Shown: positions 1-11,930 of the stretch, in pieces | Layout: every line of letters begins with the position of its first letter | How positions within the stretch are numbered: the stretch's first letter is position 1 | DNA from: Piromyces finnis | Taxonomy: Eukaryota; Neocallimastigomycota; Neocallimastigomycetes; Neocallimastigales; Neocallimastigaceae | Length of the DNA stretch: 64,000 nucleotides | Direction: 5' to 3' | Assembly: GCA_002104945.1 (NCBI GenBank) | Contig: MCFH01000096.1 | Location: 1-64,000 of the forward strand | Made by a program: the position numbers and the translations under genes | The notes under the pieces: model-generated | The model's database searches: none | Told to the model about the DNA's origin: nothing | What the model saw: only the letters and a program-made list of their open reading frames with translations

Positions 1-2136
1 AATAATTATTAAATAAAATAAATTATTAAATAAAATAAAACGACTTAATCCAATAATGTACTAAAATAATAAAATAATAATAAATAAATAAAAATGAATA
101 AATAAACTAAAAATAAAATGGTATACATCAAATCATTAATTCTAGTGTTTATCCAAGTGTTCTTTAGAAATTCTCTTAAACTTATAAGTTAATAAATAAC
201 TAATTGAGTAATTATTACTAAAATGATAAACTTAAAACCTGGAAATAGAACAATAATAACAATTCCAAAGATAAAATACAGAACTCTTTTATGTTTCTGT
301 ATAAAATGAGTGTTTATAATAATTGATACTTTTAATATTTTAATTTCATTTTAATTTTATTTTAATATTATTTAATTTTAAATTTTAATTATTTTATTCA
401 AGGTATTATACATTTAATGATAGTCAATGATAATTTATAATAATTTTTCTAAATTTAAACATTTTGAAGTAATAAGAAAATCAAATAATTAATATTCTAT
501 AATATTTTATAATACTAAGACATAATTCTAATTTATTCTTTTAATTTTAATAAATAATAACAATAGTAATAATAATATTTAATAGTTAAAAATAATAATA
601 CATGTAATAAATGAAAATGTATAAAAGGAAGATAAAATTCTTCTTTATAAAGGGCGGACAATAAATAGAGAATAAAAAGACCATAAACAGATAATAAATA
701 AATTATAAAATATAATAAAGATTTAATTTAAAACATAATAAGAGTTTATTTTCGAGTTTTGAGTGATTTATTTGTTAATTATAAAACATATTTTTATTTT
801 ATTTTAAATTTATTGTTTCATCATAATAATATAGAATTTATTATTTATTAAAAACATTATATTATTCAAAAATATATCGGTCAACGCATCAAATTGATAA
901 ATAATGAAATTAATAAATATAAAATTATTATTAAACCTGATTTTTAAGTTAACCCTAAAAGTAACTTAAAATAAGTTATAGTTTAATTAAGTACTTTACC
1001 AAAATTCTAAAATGAAATTAATCCTAAACACTGCATATATTTTGATTATTGAAAGAAAATAATAAACTTTAATTAATCGAGATCAAAATATATAACTTTT
1101 GTTAAATTAATTGTTAAATTAAATATTTAATAACTTCGTTAGTAAATTACACTTTAAAAGTAAACAAATATAATAATTCATGTTATAAAATAATATAATT
1201 AAACACCTTTATTAAAACATTAAAAATAATTATTACTTTAATTAATTGTAAAATAAACAACTTTTTATATTCTTTAACTTTTAATTATTTCTTTTATTGT
1301 TATTTCTAATTACTTTTATTACTTTTATTGTAAATAGTTATTAATTTTATTGTTTTAATGTAAATAGTTTAAATTTAAAAGAAAATATAAATACATGTAA
1401 ATATTCTCATTTTTAATCATTATTATTATTAATAATAAAGAAATATTATATAGTTTAGTTAATATTTTTGTAATTTTAATAATCACTTTTATACTTAAAT
1501 AAATAAAATTTTAAATATTTAAATATTAGGAAAACAAGTGTTTCTAATAAAACAACTTTATTAATTTTTACAAAAACAATTTTAATTCCTAATCCATATA
1601 ACTTATATAGTTATACTCAAAGATATAATATAATAATCACTTTTTGAAGTAAAATTCAAAATTAAGATTATTATCAAATTATATCATTTAATTGATATGC
1701 TACTCCCATAAAAACATAATAAAAATAGTTGAATAAATACGATTGCGAAGATATTAACTGGATTTAAAACAAATTCAGATAATATCTATAATTAATTAAA
1801 CATAATAATTATAATTAAATAATCCCAACAGTTATTTTAAAACACCTTTAAAAGTCACCTTTTAAATTTTGATTCAGTGAAAGGGTTATGATTTCAAAAA
1901 ATTTAATATCAATACACTATAACCCTTAGCCAAAAATAAACAAATACGAAACTACGCATAACTCGTCAAAAACGAGCGTTACGGCTGTAAGTGCTACGGC
2001 TGTGAAACCAGGTTTATTAGAAAGCTTAAGGGAAAAGCTATATTTTGGTACAATCGCGGTCCTTCTAACTGGTCATTTAAGGAAGATATGGTCATTTAAA
2101 GATTTTAATAGGTAAATTAAAATCAATATGATATCA
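1..2136 (+). repeat. 5' LTR of Ty3-type element B1 (window-truncated)
   Basis: This is the mirror of 11931-14319, where the LTR is complete at about 2389 bp. It ends in TATGATATCA at 2136, and the complete copy begins TGATACGC, giving TGATA/TATCA inverted ends. A second LTR-like start (TGATATGCTACTCCC) occurs inside it near 1696. Right after the end, TGGATCATAG at 2141 is a weak primer-site candidate. The region is AT-rich and holds no gene. Confidence 0.7.
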
Positions 2137-2771
2137 AGTATGGATCATAGACATTTCTTATGACTTGACAAAAATTAAAAATATATCAATAGAAATTTTA
2201 ATTATATTAATTTAATTAATGTTAGTAACTGTTACTAAAGATAGAACTAAACCATTTAGGTGTAACAGTTAACATTTATAAATTAAATAATTCTAATTAT
2301 TATAAAATAGGTTAATGGATCAAGTGTTTAAATGATTAATCATATGTTTACTTTATTTTATGTCATGACAAAACAAACAAACAAACAAACAATCTTATTA
2401 TATTATTAATATATTACATGTAATACTTTATTTTTATCAATTTAATAATCTGAACAAAGAATATAAAATAGAATGATTTGAATTCGATTTTAATTCTTTG
2501 TAAAGATTATAGTTATAATCTTAATTATATAGTTATTAAATATATTATCATTTATATTATTATTACTAAATAAATAAAATTTTATAAAAAAGTTATTCTA
2601 AAGAATAAATGTTAATTTTTCATTTGGAAGTTTAAAGTGTTATTGTACATTTAAATTTAATTTCTTAAAAAACATATTTACTATATAATTAATAACATTC
2701 TGACCTGGCCGCATAACCAAATCCAAAAACTTTACAATAATCTTTACCCGCTGTTTAGTGGCTACTTTAGA

Positions 2772-3809
2772 ATGTTCACTCCAGTTCCTAAATTCCCAGA
2801 CGAAATAAACCAACTTAGAGAGGATGCTACTTAGACTGCCAAAGATATCATTGAGGGTATCAATGAAAATTTGGTTTTCCGTGAAGATTTTCAAAATTTT
2901 TCCAATGATGTAAATAATCGTTTAAATGAAATCATGGGAATATTAACAAGTATGAATAATAGTCAAGCTACTCAGAATGAAGATGAACATCCATTGTTAC
3001 ATACCAACTATGATAGGATAGCTACTCCAAGACCTAATGCCTTTAGAGATGATGAGTCTACTTCAACAAGATTTGATTTAGATCATGATGTTATCATGAG
3101 AGGTCGTTTTGCTACTCCAATTACTCAAGTCCCAGATCTAGGTATGTTTTCCGGTAAGACTAGTGAGACCGATCTATTTTGTCAATTATGTGAAGATACT
3201 TTTAAAACTCTACCAAATCGAACTTTACCAGAAGAAACAAAAATTAATTTTGTACAATCCCGTCTTCGTGATGCTGCTAGAAATTGGTATCTTGCCAAGT
3301 ACAAGGATAATATTTATCCAGCTACCATGCAAGAATTATTGGATGGATTAAGAATTGCTTTCTCCAATGTTGCTAGTTACAAGATAGCTAAAATCAAAAT
3401 AATGCGTTTAAAACAACAATATGGTAAAATAAATGATTATATCGAGGAATTCCGCTCTCTTTCGCAACAATTTAAATGGAATGAAGAAGCATTATCTTTA
3501 ATCTTTTACAATGGGTTACATCCAAAATATCAGGAAGAAATTGAAAAGATGGAGATATTTCCAACCACTATGGAGTCCATTATAACTAGATGTATTTTGA
3601 TTGAAAGTTCTCTTTCTACAAAGAATAAGATTACCCAGTCTTCCAGTTCCAAATCTAACAAGAAAAGAAATTCACATTTCAACCACCACAGACCATACAA
3701 TAACAATAACTATAACAATAACAATAACAATAGCAATAACTTCCAAAAACATAATAATAATTACTATAACAACAATTATAAGGCTCAAAAAATTAGTTCA
3801 AAAAACTAA
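2772..3809 (+). pseudogene. Ty3-type Gag of element B1, nonsense-mutated
   Basis: This encodes the capsid-type protein of a Ty3-like retrotransposon. The reading frame starts at ATG 2772, where the protein begins MFTPVPKFPDEINQ as in the intact copy at 53553-54584, but codon 21 (2832-2834) is TAG where the intact copy has CAG. Downstream the frame is open to a TAA at 3807. Visible features are a conserved retrotransposon Gag core (FCQLCEDTF, RDAARNWYLAKY, GLHPKYQEEIEKM) and a C-terminal Asn-rich tail. I see no CCHC zinc knuckle. The last sense codons form the slippery site that leads into the pro-RT frame. With the early stop this copy should make no full Gag unless the stop is read through or the protein starts downstream. 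The B2 copy carries the same TAG, so the mutation precedes the duplication. Confidence 0.88.
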
Positions 3810-3832
3810 ATAAAGGACTTCCATTGAAGTCC
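3800..3832 (+). promoter_or_regulatory. -1 ribosomal frameshift signal, AAAAAAC plus hairpin (B1)
   Basis: The heptamer A AAA AAC lies at 3800-3806 in the Gag frame and the Gag stop TAA is at 3807-3809. After an 8-nt spacer a perfect 7-bp hairpin follows: GGACTTC 3815-3821, loop CATT, GAAGTCC 3826-3832. The pro-RT frame is open in -1 from the heptamer and has no ATG near its start. This is the standard layout of a eukaryotic -1 frameshift site. Confidence 0.85.
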
Positions 3833-5056
3833 CATCACCACTCGAATATAAAAATATTAAACTACACTTTTCCCACTATCAATAAAGATAATACATTACC
3901 TTCAACATTTTTTACTTTTAATACATATATATTATCCAATAATGGAGGTACAAATAAAATACATAATAAAACTATATGTACATCACTATTAGATAGTGGA
4001 TCTTATTGTAATTTTATGTCGTACAAACTATTACGTACATTACAATTACATTCTCATAAAATGAATAATGTTATCACTGTACAAGGTATCAGTGGTACTT
4101 CAATTGAACTTGATGAATATATCAACCTAAACTTCCAGTTAAAACTATTTATCAACAATAAATTTCATTTCATCAATTTCAAAGAAAAATTTTTACTTGC
4201 GGATTATATTCCGACAGATTTATTATTTGGAAATATATTCATGTCCAAATATGAAATTCATTATAATTATAATAAAAAATATTTATATTCAAATTTAAAA
4301 TATGATTTTAACAAAAAGAAATTCAATATGAAGCATGCTACTAAGTTTTTAAATTTAGAAAAATTCATTTCTTATAATAGAAATGATAAGAATACTACAC
4401 CTACCACTTCTACAGGTGCAAATAATAATAAAAAATATTCCGCTACTTTTTATAATTTAAAAAATAAAATTCATAATTTTTATTTCAGATCCAAAACCTT
4501 TAAGAAGAAGAAAAATGGTCGATTCCACAAATTCAAATCTAAACGTTCCAAATTTTCTAAAAAAGTTATATTAAATAAAAATAATTATGATGGATATAAT
4601 TATAATTATTTAATTCATACTTTTTTGTCCGAAAAACCAGAAGAAGTAAGCAATTTAGAAGAACATACAATTGAGGATATTCCAGAACCCTATCGAGATT
4701 TGGCAAAAGTTTTCAGCAAACAAGAAGCTGATAAACTACCGCCACATAGAATTACAGATTGCAAAATAGTACTAGAAAAAGATGCTACTCTTCATTATGG
4801 TCCCATCTATCCTTTATCAGAAGAAGAATCAAAAGTTTTAGAAGAGTATATCAAGGAAAATTTAGAAAAAGGCTTTATTAGACCATCCGAATCACCCGCA
4901 GGATATCCAGTGGTGTTTCAGAAAAAGAAAGATGGTACTCTTAGAGTTTGTATTGATTATAAAAAACTCAATTCTGTAACGATACGTAATTCCTACCCAA
5001 TACCGCTTATTACCGACATTATAGAACGTGTCAAAGTAAATGATAATAACCCTTAA
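3806..5056 (+). pseudogene. Ty3-type protease and truncated RT of element B1
   Basis: The -1 frame downstream of Gag encodes an aspartic protease ([11 protein letters not shown], catalytic D of DSG) followed by the beginning of reverse transcriptase ([20 protein letters not shown]). Similarity to the long B3 polyprotein stops after IIERVK at about 5037, and the frame then runs into LTR sequence and stops at 5056. The RT active site, RNase H and integrase are missing. The loss is a deletion joining early RT to a point about 90 bases inside the 3' LTR. No ATG precedes the conserved region, so expression must have depended on frameshifting from Gag. The B2 copy is identical, including the junction. 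Confidence 0.9.
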
Positions 5057-5219
5057 AAATGAATGAATAATAATTTTATGAAAATATAACCCTTTCTTAA
5101 ATAAATAATATTCTCTTTATTATATAATAAATTCTGAGTAAAAACGACCTAATAGTGATAATAATAAAATAAATTATTAAATAAATAAAACGACTTAATC
5201 CAATAATGTATTAAAATAA
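5038..5219 (+). repeat. 3' LTR fragment of B1
   Basis: The sequence from the pol deletion junction onward (TGATAATAACCCTTA, then the stretch with ACGACCTAATAGTG) matches the 5' part of the B LTR, seen as reverse complement at about 14030-14240. The LTR start is missing because the deletion took it. Similarity ends near 5219, where remnant F begins. Confidence 0.65.
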
Positions 5220-5526
5220 GATATATTTTATTTTTATTAGTTTTATTATTATTATTTTTGTTATCGTTTTCTTCTTTGCTTCCTTCATCATAGCTTATTT
5301 CATTTTGATTATAATCTTCATATTTAATTCACTTTCATCTTCTGTGAAATATCCATTACTCTTCTTCTTTTGCTTTAATATATTAATTTAGGGTTGGTTC
5401 AAAATGGATGATTTTATTATTGATTTATTAACATTATTTTATTTTTATCTAATAATTTAGTAGATATACTTTTATTTTTGTGAAGCACATTTATTGTATT
5501 TAAATTTTTGTTTAGACATGCAGAAA

Positions 5527-5555
5527 GATTGCATACTCCCATCAATTAATTTAAA
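5527..5555 (-). promoter_or_regulatory. -1 frameshift-like site, TTTAAAT (remnant F)
   Basis: On the minus strand the F Gag remnant ends in codons TAT TTA AAT TAA, placing T TTA AAT (5549-5555 complement) immediately before the stop at 5546-5548. About 10 nt downstream ATGCA and TGCAT can pair across a 7-nt loop, extended by wobble pairs. The -1 frame stays open for about 25 codons and then stops, as expected for a truncated element. Confidence 0.5.
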
Positions 5556-6282
5556 TAATTTCCATCATCATAACTTTCAGGACATTCGAAGTCTTGATGA
5601 CCAATACGTAAGCAATTTGCGCAAAAGTTTATTTTAAGTTCAGATAATTTTTGGGATAACTCTTGAATTTCGTCGTTATTGTTAGTATTATTTTTAAGTA
5701 TATTTCTTTCTTTCATTCTGTTATTAAACTGGTTTCTATTATAATAGTTACTTCTTTGTTCATTATTAATTATCTTATTATTGTAATTATTATTTAAATG
5801 ATCGTTGTTGTTATTATTTTGATAATAGTTATTATAACCGCTTTTATTGTTAGAACAATCATAACTTGGTGTATTACTGTAAATTTTGTAGTTTGGATTA
5901 TTATTTGAATTGTTGAAGTTAGGGATATATCTGTTATTACTATTATAATTTCTATATGTATTGTAATTATTGTGCATTTTCTTAATTCTGTCATTGTTGT
6001 TACTTGTATTTGGTAGTAAATAAAATGTACTAGCTTTATTCTTTGTGTTGTATATATTTTCACTATGATTTATATTTTCTTGAAGTTTATTGTATTTTTC
6101 TTTTTTTTTTTTTTTTTCCAGAGGAGATTACTTTTCCTTTTTTTTCTTTCATTAGATTCATTATTTTCTCTTTCTTCGAGGTTATTTTCATGGAGTTTTC
6201 TAAGGTTACTGGTTCTCCTTCCATAAGATTTTCGTAAATTAGGTAATCTATTAAAAGTTATAATTTTTGTTTGGTTGTCCAT
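5546..6282 (-). pseudogene. Gag remnant of a Ty3-type element (F)
   Basis: The minus strand carries an Asn/Tyr-rich Gag tail ending in a CCHC zinc knuckle (CANCLRIGHQDFECPE). It is preceded by LSQKLSELKI, which resembles the region before the knuckle in D Gag (LTEKMRNLTI) and E Gag. The N-terminal part starts at ATG 6280-6282, but the frame is lost in a run of about 16 A (6102-6118 complement), a typical slippage point. No protease, RT or LTR belonging to F was recognised nearby. The likely reading is a decayed Gag of the D/E-type lineage trapped between the two B arms. Confidence 0.7.
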
Positions 6283-7429
6283 TTTCTGTACTATTAGTAT
6301 GTATTATTATATTATATTAAGTAATTATCTACTTTATTAATTATTGCTATTTCCTATTTCTTATTTTTTTTATCAATTAATGATTATTAATATTTTTGAT
6401 AATAATTATTATCTGTACCATTATTAAATGAAAAATTTTTATTATAGTCTATTATTATTTATATATATATATTCTATTATTTTAATTTAATTATTATATC
6501 AAGTCACGTAGCAATTTATATATTTAAAATAATATTTATTATTATTTGTATATTTTATATCTCAATTTCTCAATTAATGTATTTAATTTACTTTATATAA
6601 ATGCATTTATATAACTTCATATGTTTTATTACAATTGTTATTAAATATTATTATTATTCACTATTAATATATTTCTTATTAAATTACATATATATATTCT
6701 TATTATTTTAATGTGTAATTATTAAATTCTATTTTAAATTAATTAATTATTCTATTGATTATATAATAACTTAATTTATTTTTCAATTTTTAATAATATT
6801 GCATTTTTTTTTAAAAAAAAGATGTAAATATTAATATTTAGCTTCACCGGCCTTTAAAGTTTGATACGAGAAGATATTATCTTAATTCTATAAATGAATA
6901 TAGAAAGTGATAATATCTGTATCTAAAATTTTAATAAATAAAAATAAGAAAATAAAATAAATGATTTTTATACTTGTTCATCTGCAAGTCTTTGCTAGTT
7001 TAAAATATAAAAATATTTTATTTAATTATAAAGTTTTAATATTTAATAACTCTTGTATTATTAAATATATATATTATTATTATTCAATACATCTCATATG
7101 TATATAATTATAATTACAAATATTATTTTATATAAATTATATATTTAATTTTACTGGATTATTAGGAACCATTTAATAAATTTAATATAATATATCTAAT
7201 TTTGACGGATTATTAGGAAAAATTTTTAAATGAACATTTTCTATTACTATTTATACAAAATTATTATTTTAAAGCATAATTATAAACAAATATAAACTAT
7301 TTAATTTAAAAAGAAATAAACAATTAAATAATCATAAATTTTACATTTATAATTTCTAATTTAATAATTTTATGCAAGTTAATTATTTTAATTTTTAACT
7401 ATCTGTGTTTTAATAATAATTTGCAATTT
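6283..7429. other. AT-rich spacer without recognised gene
   Basis: No supported ORF or RNA gene is seen. It contains two diverged copies of a short motif around TGGATTATTAGGAA (near 7155) and CGGATTATTAGGAA (near 7205). A GC-richer patch at 6840-6860 may mark an old element boundary. It may be leader or LTR of remnant F. Confidence 0.4.
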
Positions 7430-8796
7430 ATAATTTTGAATTTTACTTCAAAAAGTGATTATTATATTATATCTTACAGTATAACCGTATAAGTTATATT
7501 TATAAAATATTTTTTCATAAAAATTATTAAAATTGTTTTATAATAACACAAAATTGTTTTATTAGAAACACTTGTTTTTCTAATATTTAAATATTTAAAA
7601 TTTTATTTATTAAATTATTAAAATGATTATTAAAATTATAAAAATATTAACAAAACTATATAATATTTTCCTTGTTAATAATAATAATTAAAATAAGAAT
7701 ATTTACATGTATTTATATTTTCTTTTAAATTTAAACTATTTACATTAAAATAATAAAATTAATAACTATTTACAATAAAAGTAATAAAAGTAATTAGAAA
7801 TAGCAATAAAATAAATAATTAAAGTTAAAGGATATAAAAAGTTGTTTATTTTACAATTAATAAAGTAATAATTATTTTTAATATTTTAATAAAAGTGTTT
7901 ATTATATAATTTTATAACTTATTTTAAGTTACTTTTAGGGTTAACTTAAAAATCAGGTATAATAATAATTTTATGTTTATTAATTTCATTATTTATCACA
8001 ATGATGCGTTGACCGATATATTTTTGAATAATATAATGTTTTTAATATATAATAAATTCTATATTATTATTATGATGAAACAATAAATTTAAAATAAAAT
8101 AAAATATGTTTTATAATTAACAAATAAATCACTCAAAACTCGAAAATAAACTCTTATTATGTTTTAGATTAAATATTTATTATATTTTATAATTTATTTA
8201 TTATCTGTTTATTGTCTTTTTATTCTCTATTTATTGTCCGCCTTTTTATGAAGAAGAATTTTATCTTCCTTTTATACATTTTCATTTATTACATGTATTA
8301 TTATTTTTAACTATTAGATATTATTATTACTATTGTCATTATTTATTAAAATTAAAAGAATAAATTAAAATTATGTTTTAGTATTATAAAATATTATAGA
8401 ATATTACTTATTTGATCTTCTTTTACTTCAAAGTGTTTAAACTAAAAAATTATTATAAACTATCATTAACTATCATTAAATGTATAATACCTTGAATAAA
8501 ATAATTAAAATTTAAAATTAAAATAAAATTAAAATAAAATTAAAACAAAATTAAAATATTAAAAGTATCGATTATTATAAACACTCATTTTATACAGAAA
8601 CATAAAAGAGTTCTGTATTTTATCTTTAGAATTGTTATTATTATTCTATTTCCAGGTTTTAAGTTTATCATTTTTAGTAATAATTACCCAATTATTTATT
8701 TATTAATTTATATATGTAAATTTAAAGAACTTGGATAAAACACTAAAATTAATAATTTGATGTATACCATTTTATTTTTGGTTTATTTATTTATTT

Positions 8797-8839
<43 letters not shown>

Positions 8840-9030
8840 TTATTTTATTATTTTAATAAATTATTGGATTAAGTCGTTTTATTTATTTAATAATTTATTT
8901 TATTATTATCACTATTAGGTCGTTTTTACTCAGAATTTATTATATAATAAAGAGAATATTATTTATTTAAGAAAGGGTTATATTTTCATAAAATTATTAT
9001 TCATTCATTTTTAAGGGTTATTATCATTTA
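7430..9030 (-). repeat. 3' LTR of element B2, partial
   Basis: Read on the minus strand from 9030 to 7430, this matches the 5' LTR of the same element (about 14240 down to 12400) with many substitutions and small indels, for example GAATTTTACTTCAAAAAGTG and the run around CCGATATATTTTTGAATAATATAATG. It lacks the first ~90 bases (deleted with pol) and the last ~450 bases, including the internal LTR-like start. A long TTTA-type microsatellite occupies 8771-8848. Confidence 0.7.
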
Positions 9031-10261
9031 CTTTGACACGTTCTATAATGTCGGTAATAAGCGGTATTGGGTAGGAATTACGTATCGTTACAGAATTGAG
9101 TTTTTTATAATCAATACAAACTCTAAGAGTACCATCTTTCTTTTTCTGAAACACCACTGGATATCCTGCGGGTGATTCGGATGGTCTAATAAAGCCTTTT
9201 TCTAAATTTTCCTTGATATACTCTTCTAAAACTTTTGATTCTTCTTCTGATAAAGGATAGATGGGACCATAATGAAGAGTAGCATCTTTTTCTAGTACTA
9301 TTTTGCAATCTGTAATTCTATGTGGCGGTAGTTTATCAGCTTCTTGTTTGCTGAAAACTTTTGCCAAATCTCGATAGGGTTCTGGAATATCCTCAATTGT
9401 ATGTTCTTCTAAATTGCTTACTTCTTCTGGTTTTTCGGACAAAAAAGTATGAATTAAATAATTATAATTATATCCATCATAATTATTTTTATTTAATATA
9501 ACTTTTTTAGAAAATTTGGAACGTTTAGATTTGAATTTGTGGAATCGACCATTTTTCTTCTTCTTAAAGGTTTTGGATCTGAAATAAAAATTATGAATTT
9601 TATTTTTTAAATTATAAAAAGTAGCGGAATATTTTTTATTATTATTTGCACCTGTAGAAGTGGTAGGTGTAGTATTCTTATCATTTCTATTATAAGAAAT
9701 GAATTTTTCTAAATTTAAAAACTTAGTAGCATGCTTCATATTGAATTTCTTTTTGTTAAAATCATATTTTAAATTTGAATATAAATATTTTTTATTATAA
9801 TTATAATGAATTTCATATTTGGACATGAATATATTTCCAAATAATAAATCTGTCGGAATATAATCCGCAAGTAAAAATTTTTCTTTGAAATTGATGAAAT
9901 GAAATTTATTGTTGATAAATAGTTTTAACTGGAAGTTTAGGTTGATATATTCATCAAGTTCAATTGAAGTACCACTGATACCTTGTACAGTGATAACATT
10001 ATTCATTTTATGAGAATGTAATTGTAATGTACGTAATAGTTTGTACGACATAAAATTACAATAAGATCCACTATCTAATAGTGATGTACATATAGTTTTA
10101 TTATGTATTTTATTTGTACCTCCATTATTGGATAATATATATGTATTAAAAGTAAAAAATGTTGAAGGTAATGTATTATCTTTATTGATAGTGGGAAAAG
10201 TGTAGTTTAATATTTTTATATTCGAGTGGTGATGGGACTTCAATGGAAGTCCTTTATTTAG
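9011..10261 (-). pseudogene. Ty3-type protease and truncated RT of element B2
   Basis: This is the minus-strand mirror of the B1 pro-RT frame and its translation is identical: DSG protease, first RT blocks ending at IIERVK, then the same fused LTR-derived tail and stop. RT catalytic residues, RNase H and integrase are absent. The frame is entered only from Gag through the -1 site at 10261-10267. An identical deletion endpoint in both arms shows that the deleted form was duplicated. Confidence 0.9.
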
Positions 10262-10267
10262 TTTTTT
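10235..10267 (-). promoter_or_regulatory. -1 ribosomal frameshift signal, AAAAAAC plus hairpin (B2)
   Basis: The minus strand carries heptamer A AAA AAC at 10267-10261, stop codon at 10260-10258, and after an 8-nt spacer the 7-bp hairpin GGACTTC/GAAGTCC at 10252-10235. It is the mirror of the B1 signal. Confidence 0.85.
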
Positions 10268-11295
10268 GAACTAATTTTTTGAGCCTTATAATTGTTGTTA
10301 TAGTAATTATTATTATGTTTTTGGAAGTTATTGCTATTGTTATTGTTATTGTTATAGTTATTGTTATTGTATGGTCTGTGGTGGTTGAAATGTGAATTTC
10401 TTTTCTTGTTAGATTTGGAACTGGAAGACTGGGTAATCTTATTCTTTGTAGAAAGAGAACTTTCAATCAAAATACATCTAGTTATAATGGACTCCATAGT
10501 GGTTGGAAATATCTCCATCTTTTCAATTTCTTCCTGATATTTTGGATGTAACCCATTGTAAAAGATTAAAGATAATGCTTCTTCATTCCATTTAAATTGT
10601 TGCGAAAGAGAGCGGAATTCCTCGATATAATCATTTATTTTACCATATTGTTGTTTTAAACGCATTATTTTGATTTTAGCTATCTTGTAACTAGCAACAT
10701 TGGAGAAAGCAATTCTTAATCCATCCAATAATTCTTGCATGGTAGCTGGATAAATATTATCCTTGTACTTGGCAAGATACCAATTTCTAGCAGCATCACG
10801 AAGACGGGATTGTACAAAATTAATTTTTGTTTCTTCTGGTAAAGTTCGATTTGGTAGAGTTTTAAAAGTATCTTCACATAATTGACAAAATAGATCGGTC
10901 TCACTAGTCTTACCGGAAAACATACCTAGATCTGGGACTTGAGTAATTGGAGTAGCAAAACGACCTCTCATGATAACATCATGATCTAAATCAAATCTTG
11001 TTGAAGTAGACTCATCATCTCTAAAGGCATTAGGTCTTGGAGTAGCTATCCTATCATAGTTGGTATGTAACAATGGATGTTCATCTTCATTCTGAGTAGC
11101 TTGACTATTATTCATACTTGTTAATATTCCCATGATTTCATTTAAACGATTATTTACATCATTGGAAAAATTTTGAAAATCTTCACGGAAAACCAAATTT
11201 TCATTGATACCCTCAATGATATCTTTGGCAGTCTAAGTAGCATCCTCTCTAAGTTGGTTTATTTCGTCTGGGAATTTAGGAACTGGAGTGAACAT
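10258..11295 (-). pseudogene. Ty3-type Gag of element B2, nonsense-mutated
   Basis: The ATG is at 11295-11293 and codon 21 is TAG at 11235-11233, as in B1. The rest of the 345-codon frame encodes the same Gag core and Asn-rich tail as B1 and is nearly identical to the intact B3 Gag. B3 differs by a few residues and by a shorter Asn run. Loss of function is inferred from the early stop. Confidence 0.88.
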
Positions 11296-11930
11296 TCTAA
11301 AGTAGCCACTAAACAGCGGGTAAAGATTATTGTAAAGTTTTTGGATTTGGTTATGCGGCCAGGTCAGAATGTTATTAATTATATAGTAAATATGTTTTTT
11401 AAGAAATTAAATTTAAATGTACAATAACACTTTAAACTTCCAAATGAAAAATTAACATTTATTCTTTAGAATAACTTTTTTATAAAATTTTATTTATTTA
11501 GTAATAATAATATAAATGATAATATATTTAATAACTATATAATTAAGATTATAACTATAATCTTTACAAAGAATTAAAATCGAATTCAAATCATTCTATT
11601 TTATATTCTTTGTTCAGATTATTAAATTGATAAAAATAAAGTATTACATGTAATATATTAATAATATAATAAGATTGTTTGTTTGTTTGTTTGTTTTGTC
11701 ATGACATAAAATAAAGTAAACATATGATTAATCATTTAAACACTTGATCCATTAACCTATTTTATAATAATTAGAATTATTTAATTTATAAATGTTAACT
11801 GTTACACCTAAATGGTTTAGTTCTATCTTTAGTAACAGTTACTAACATTAATTAAATTAATATAATTAAAATTTCTATTGATATATTTTTAATTTTTGTC
11901 AAGTCATAAGAAATGTCTATGATCCATACT

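Larger units (their letters stand above)
1..5219. repeat. Left arm of large inverted repeat (element B1)
   Basis: This segment is the reverse complement of roughly 8848-14067; position x pairs with 14067 minus x, exactly so across the coding region. The gag and pro-RT reading frames give identical proteins in both arms, and both arms share the same nonsense codon and the same internal deletion, so they are one duplicated segment and not two insertions. Similarity still holds at base 1 (with one 1-nt indel), so the arm probably continues outside the window. The arms lose similarity near 5219, inside a truncated LTR. Confidence 0.9.

Noticed and set aside
3824-3826. TTG as the true start of B pol
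   Set aside because: The frame is open upstream to the slippery site and no ATG exists. Frameshift entry from gag explains expression better than a non-ATG start inside a hairpin.
8771-8848. TTTA repeat as a telomere or origin element
   Set aside because: It lies at the position of the B LTR where other copies have a shorter version. It is a microsatellite expansion.
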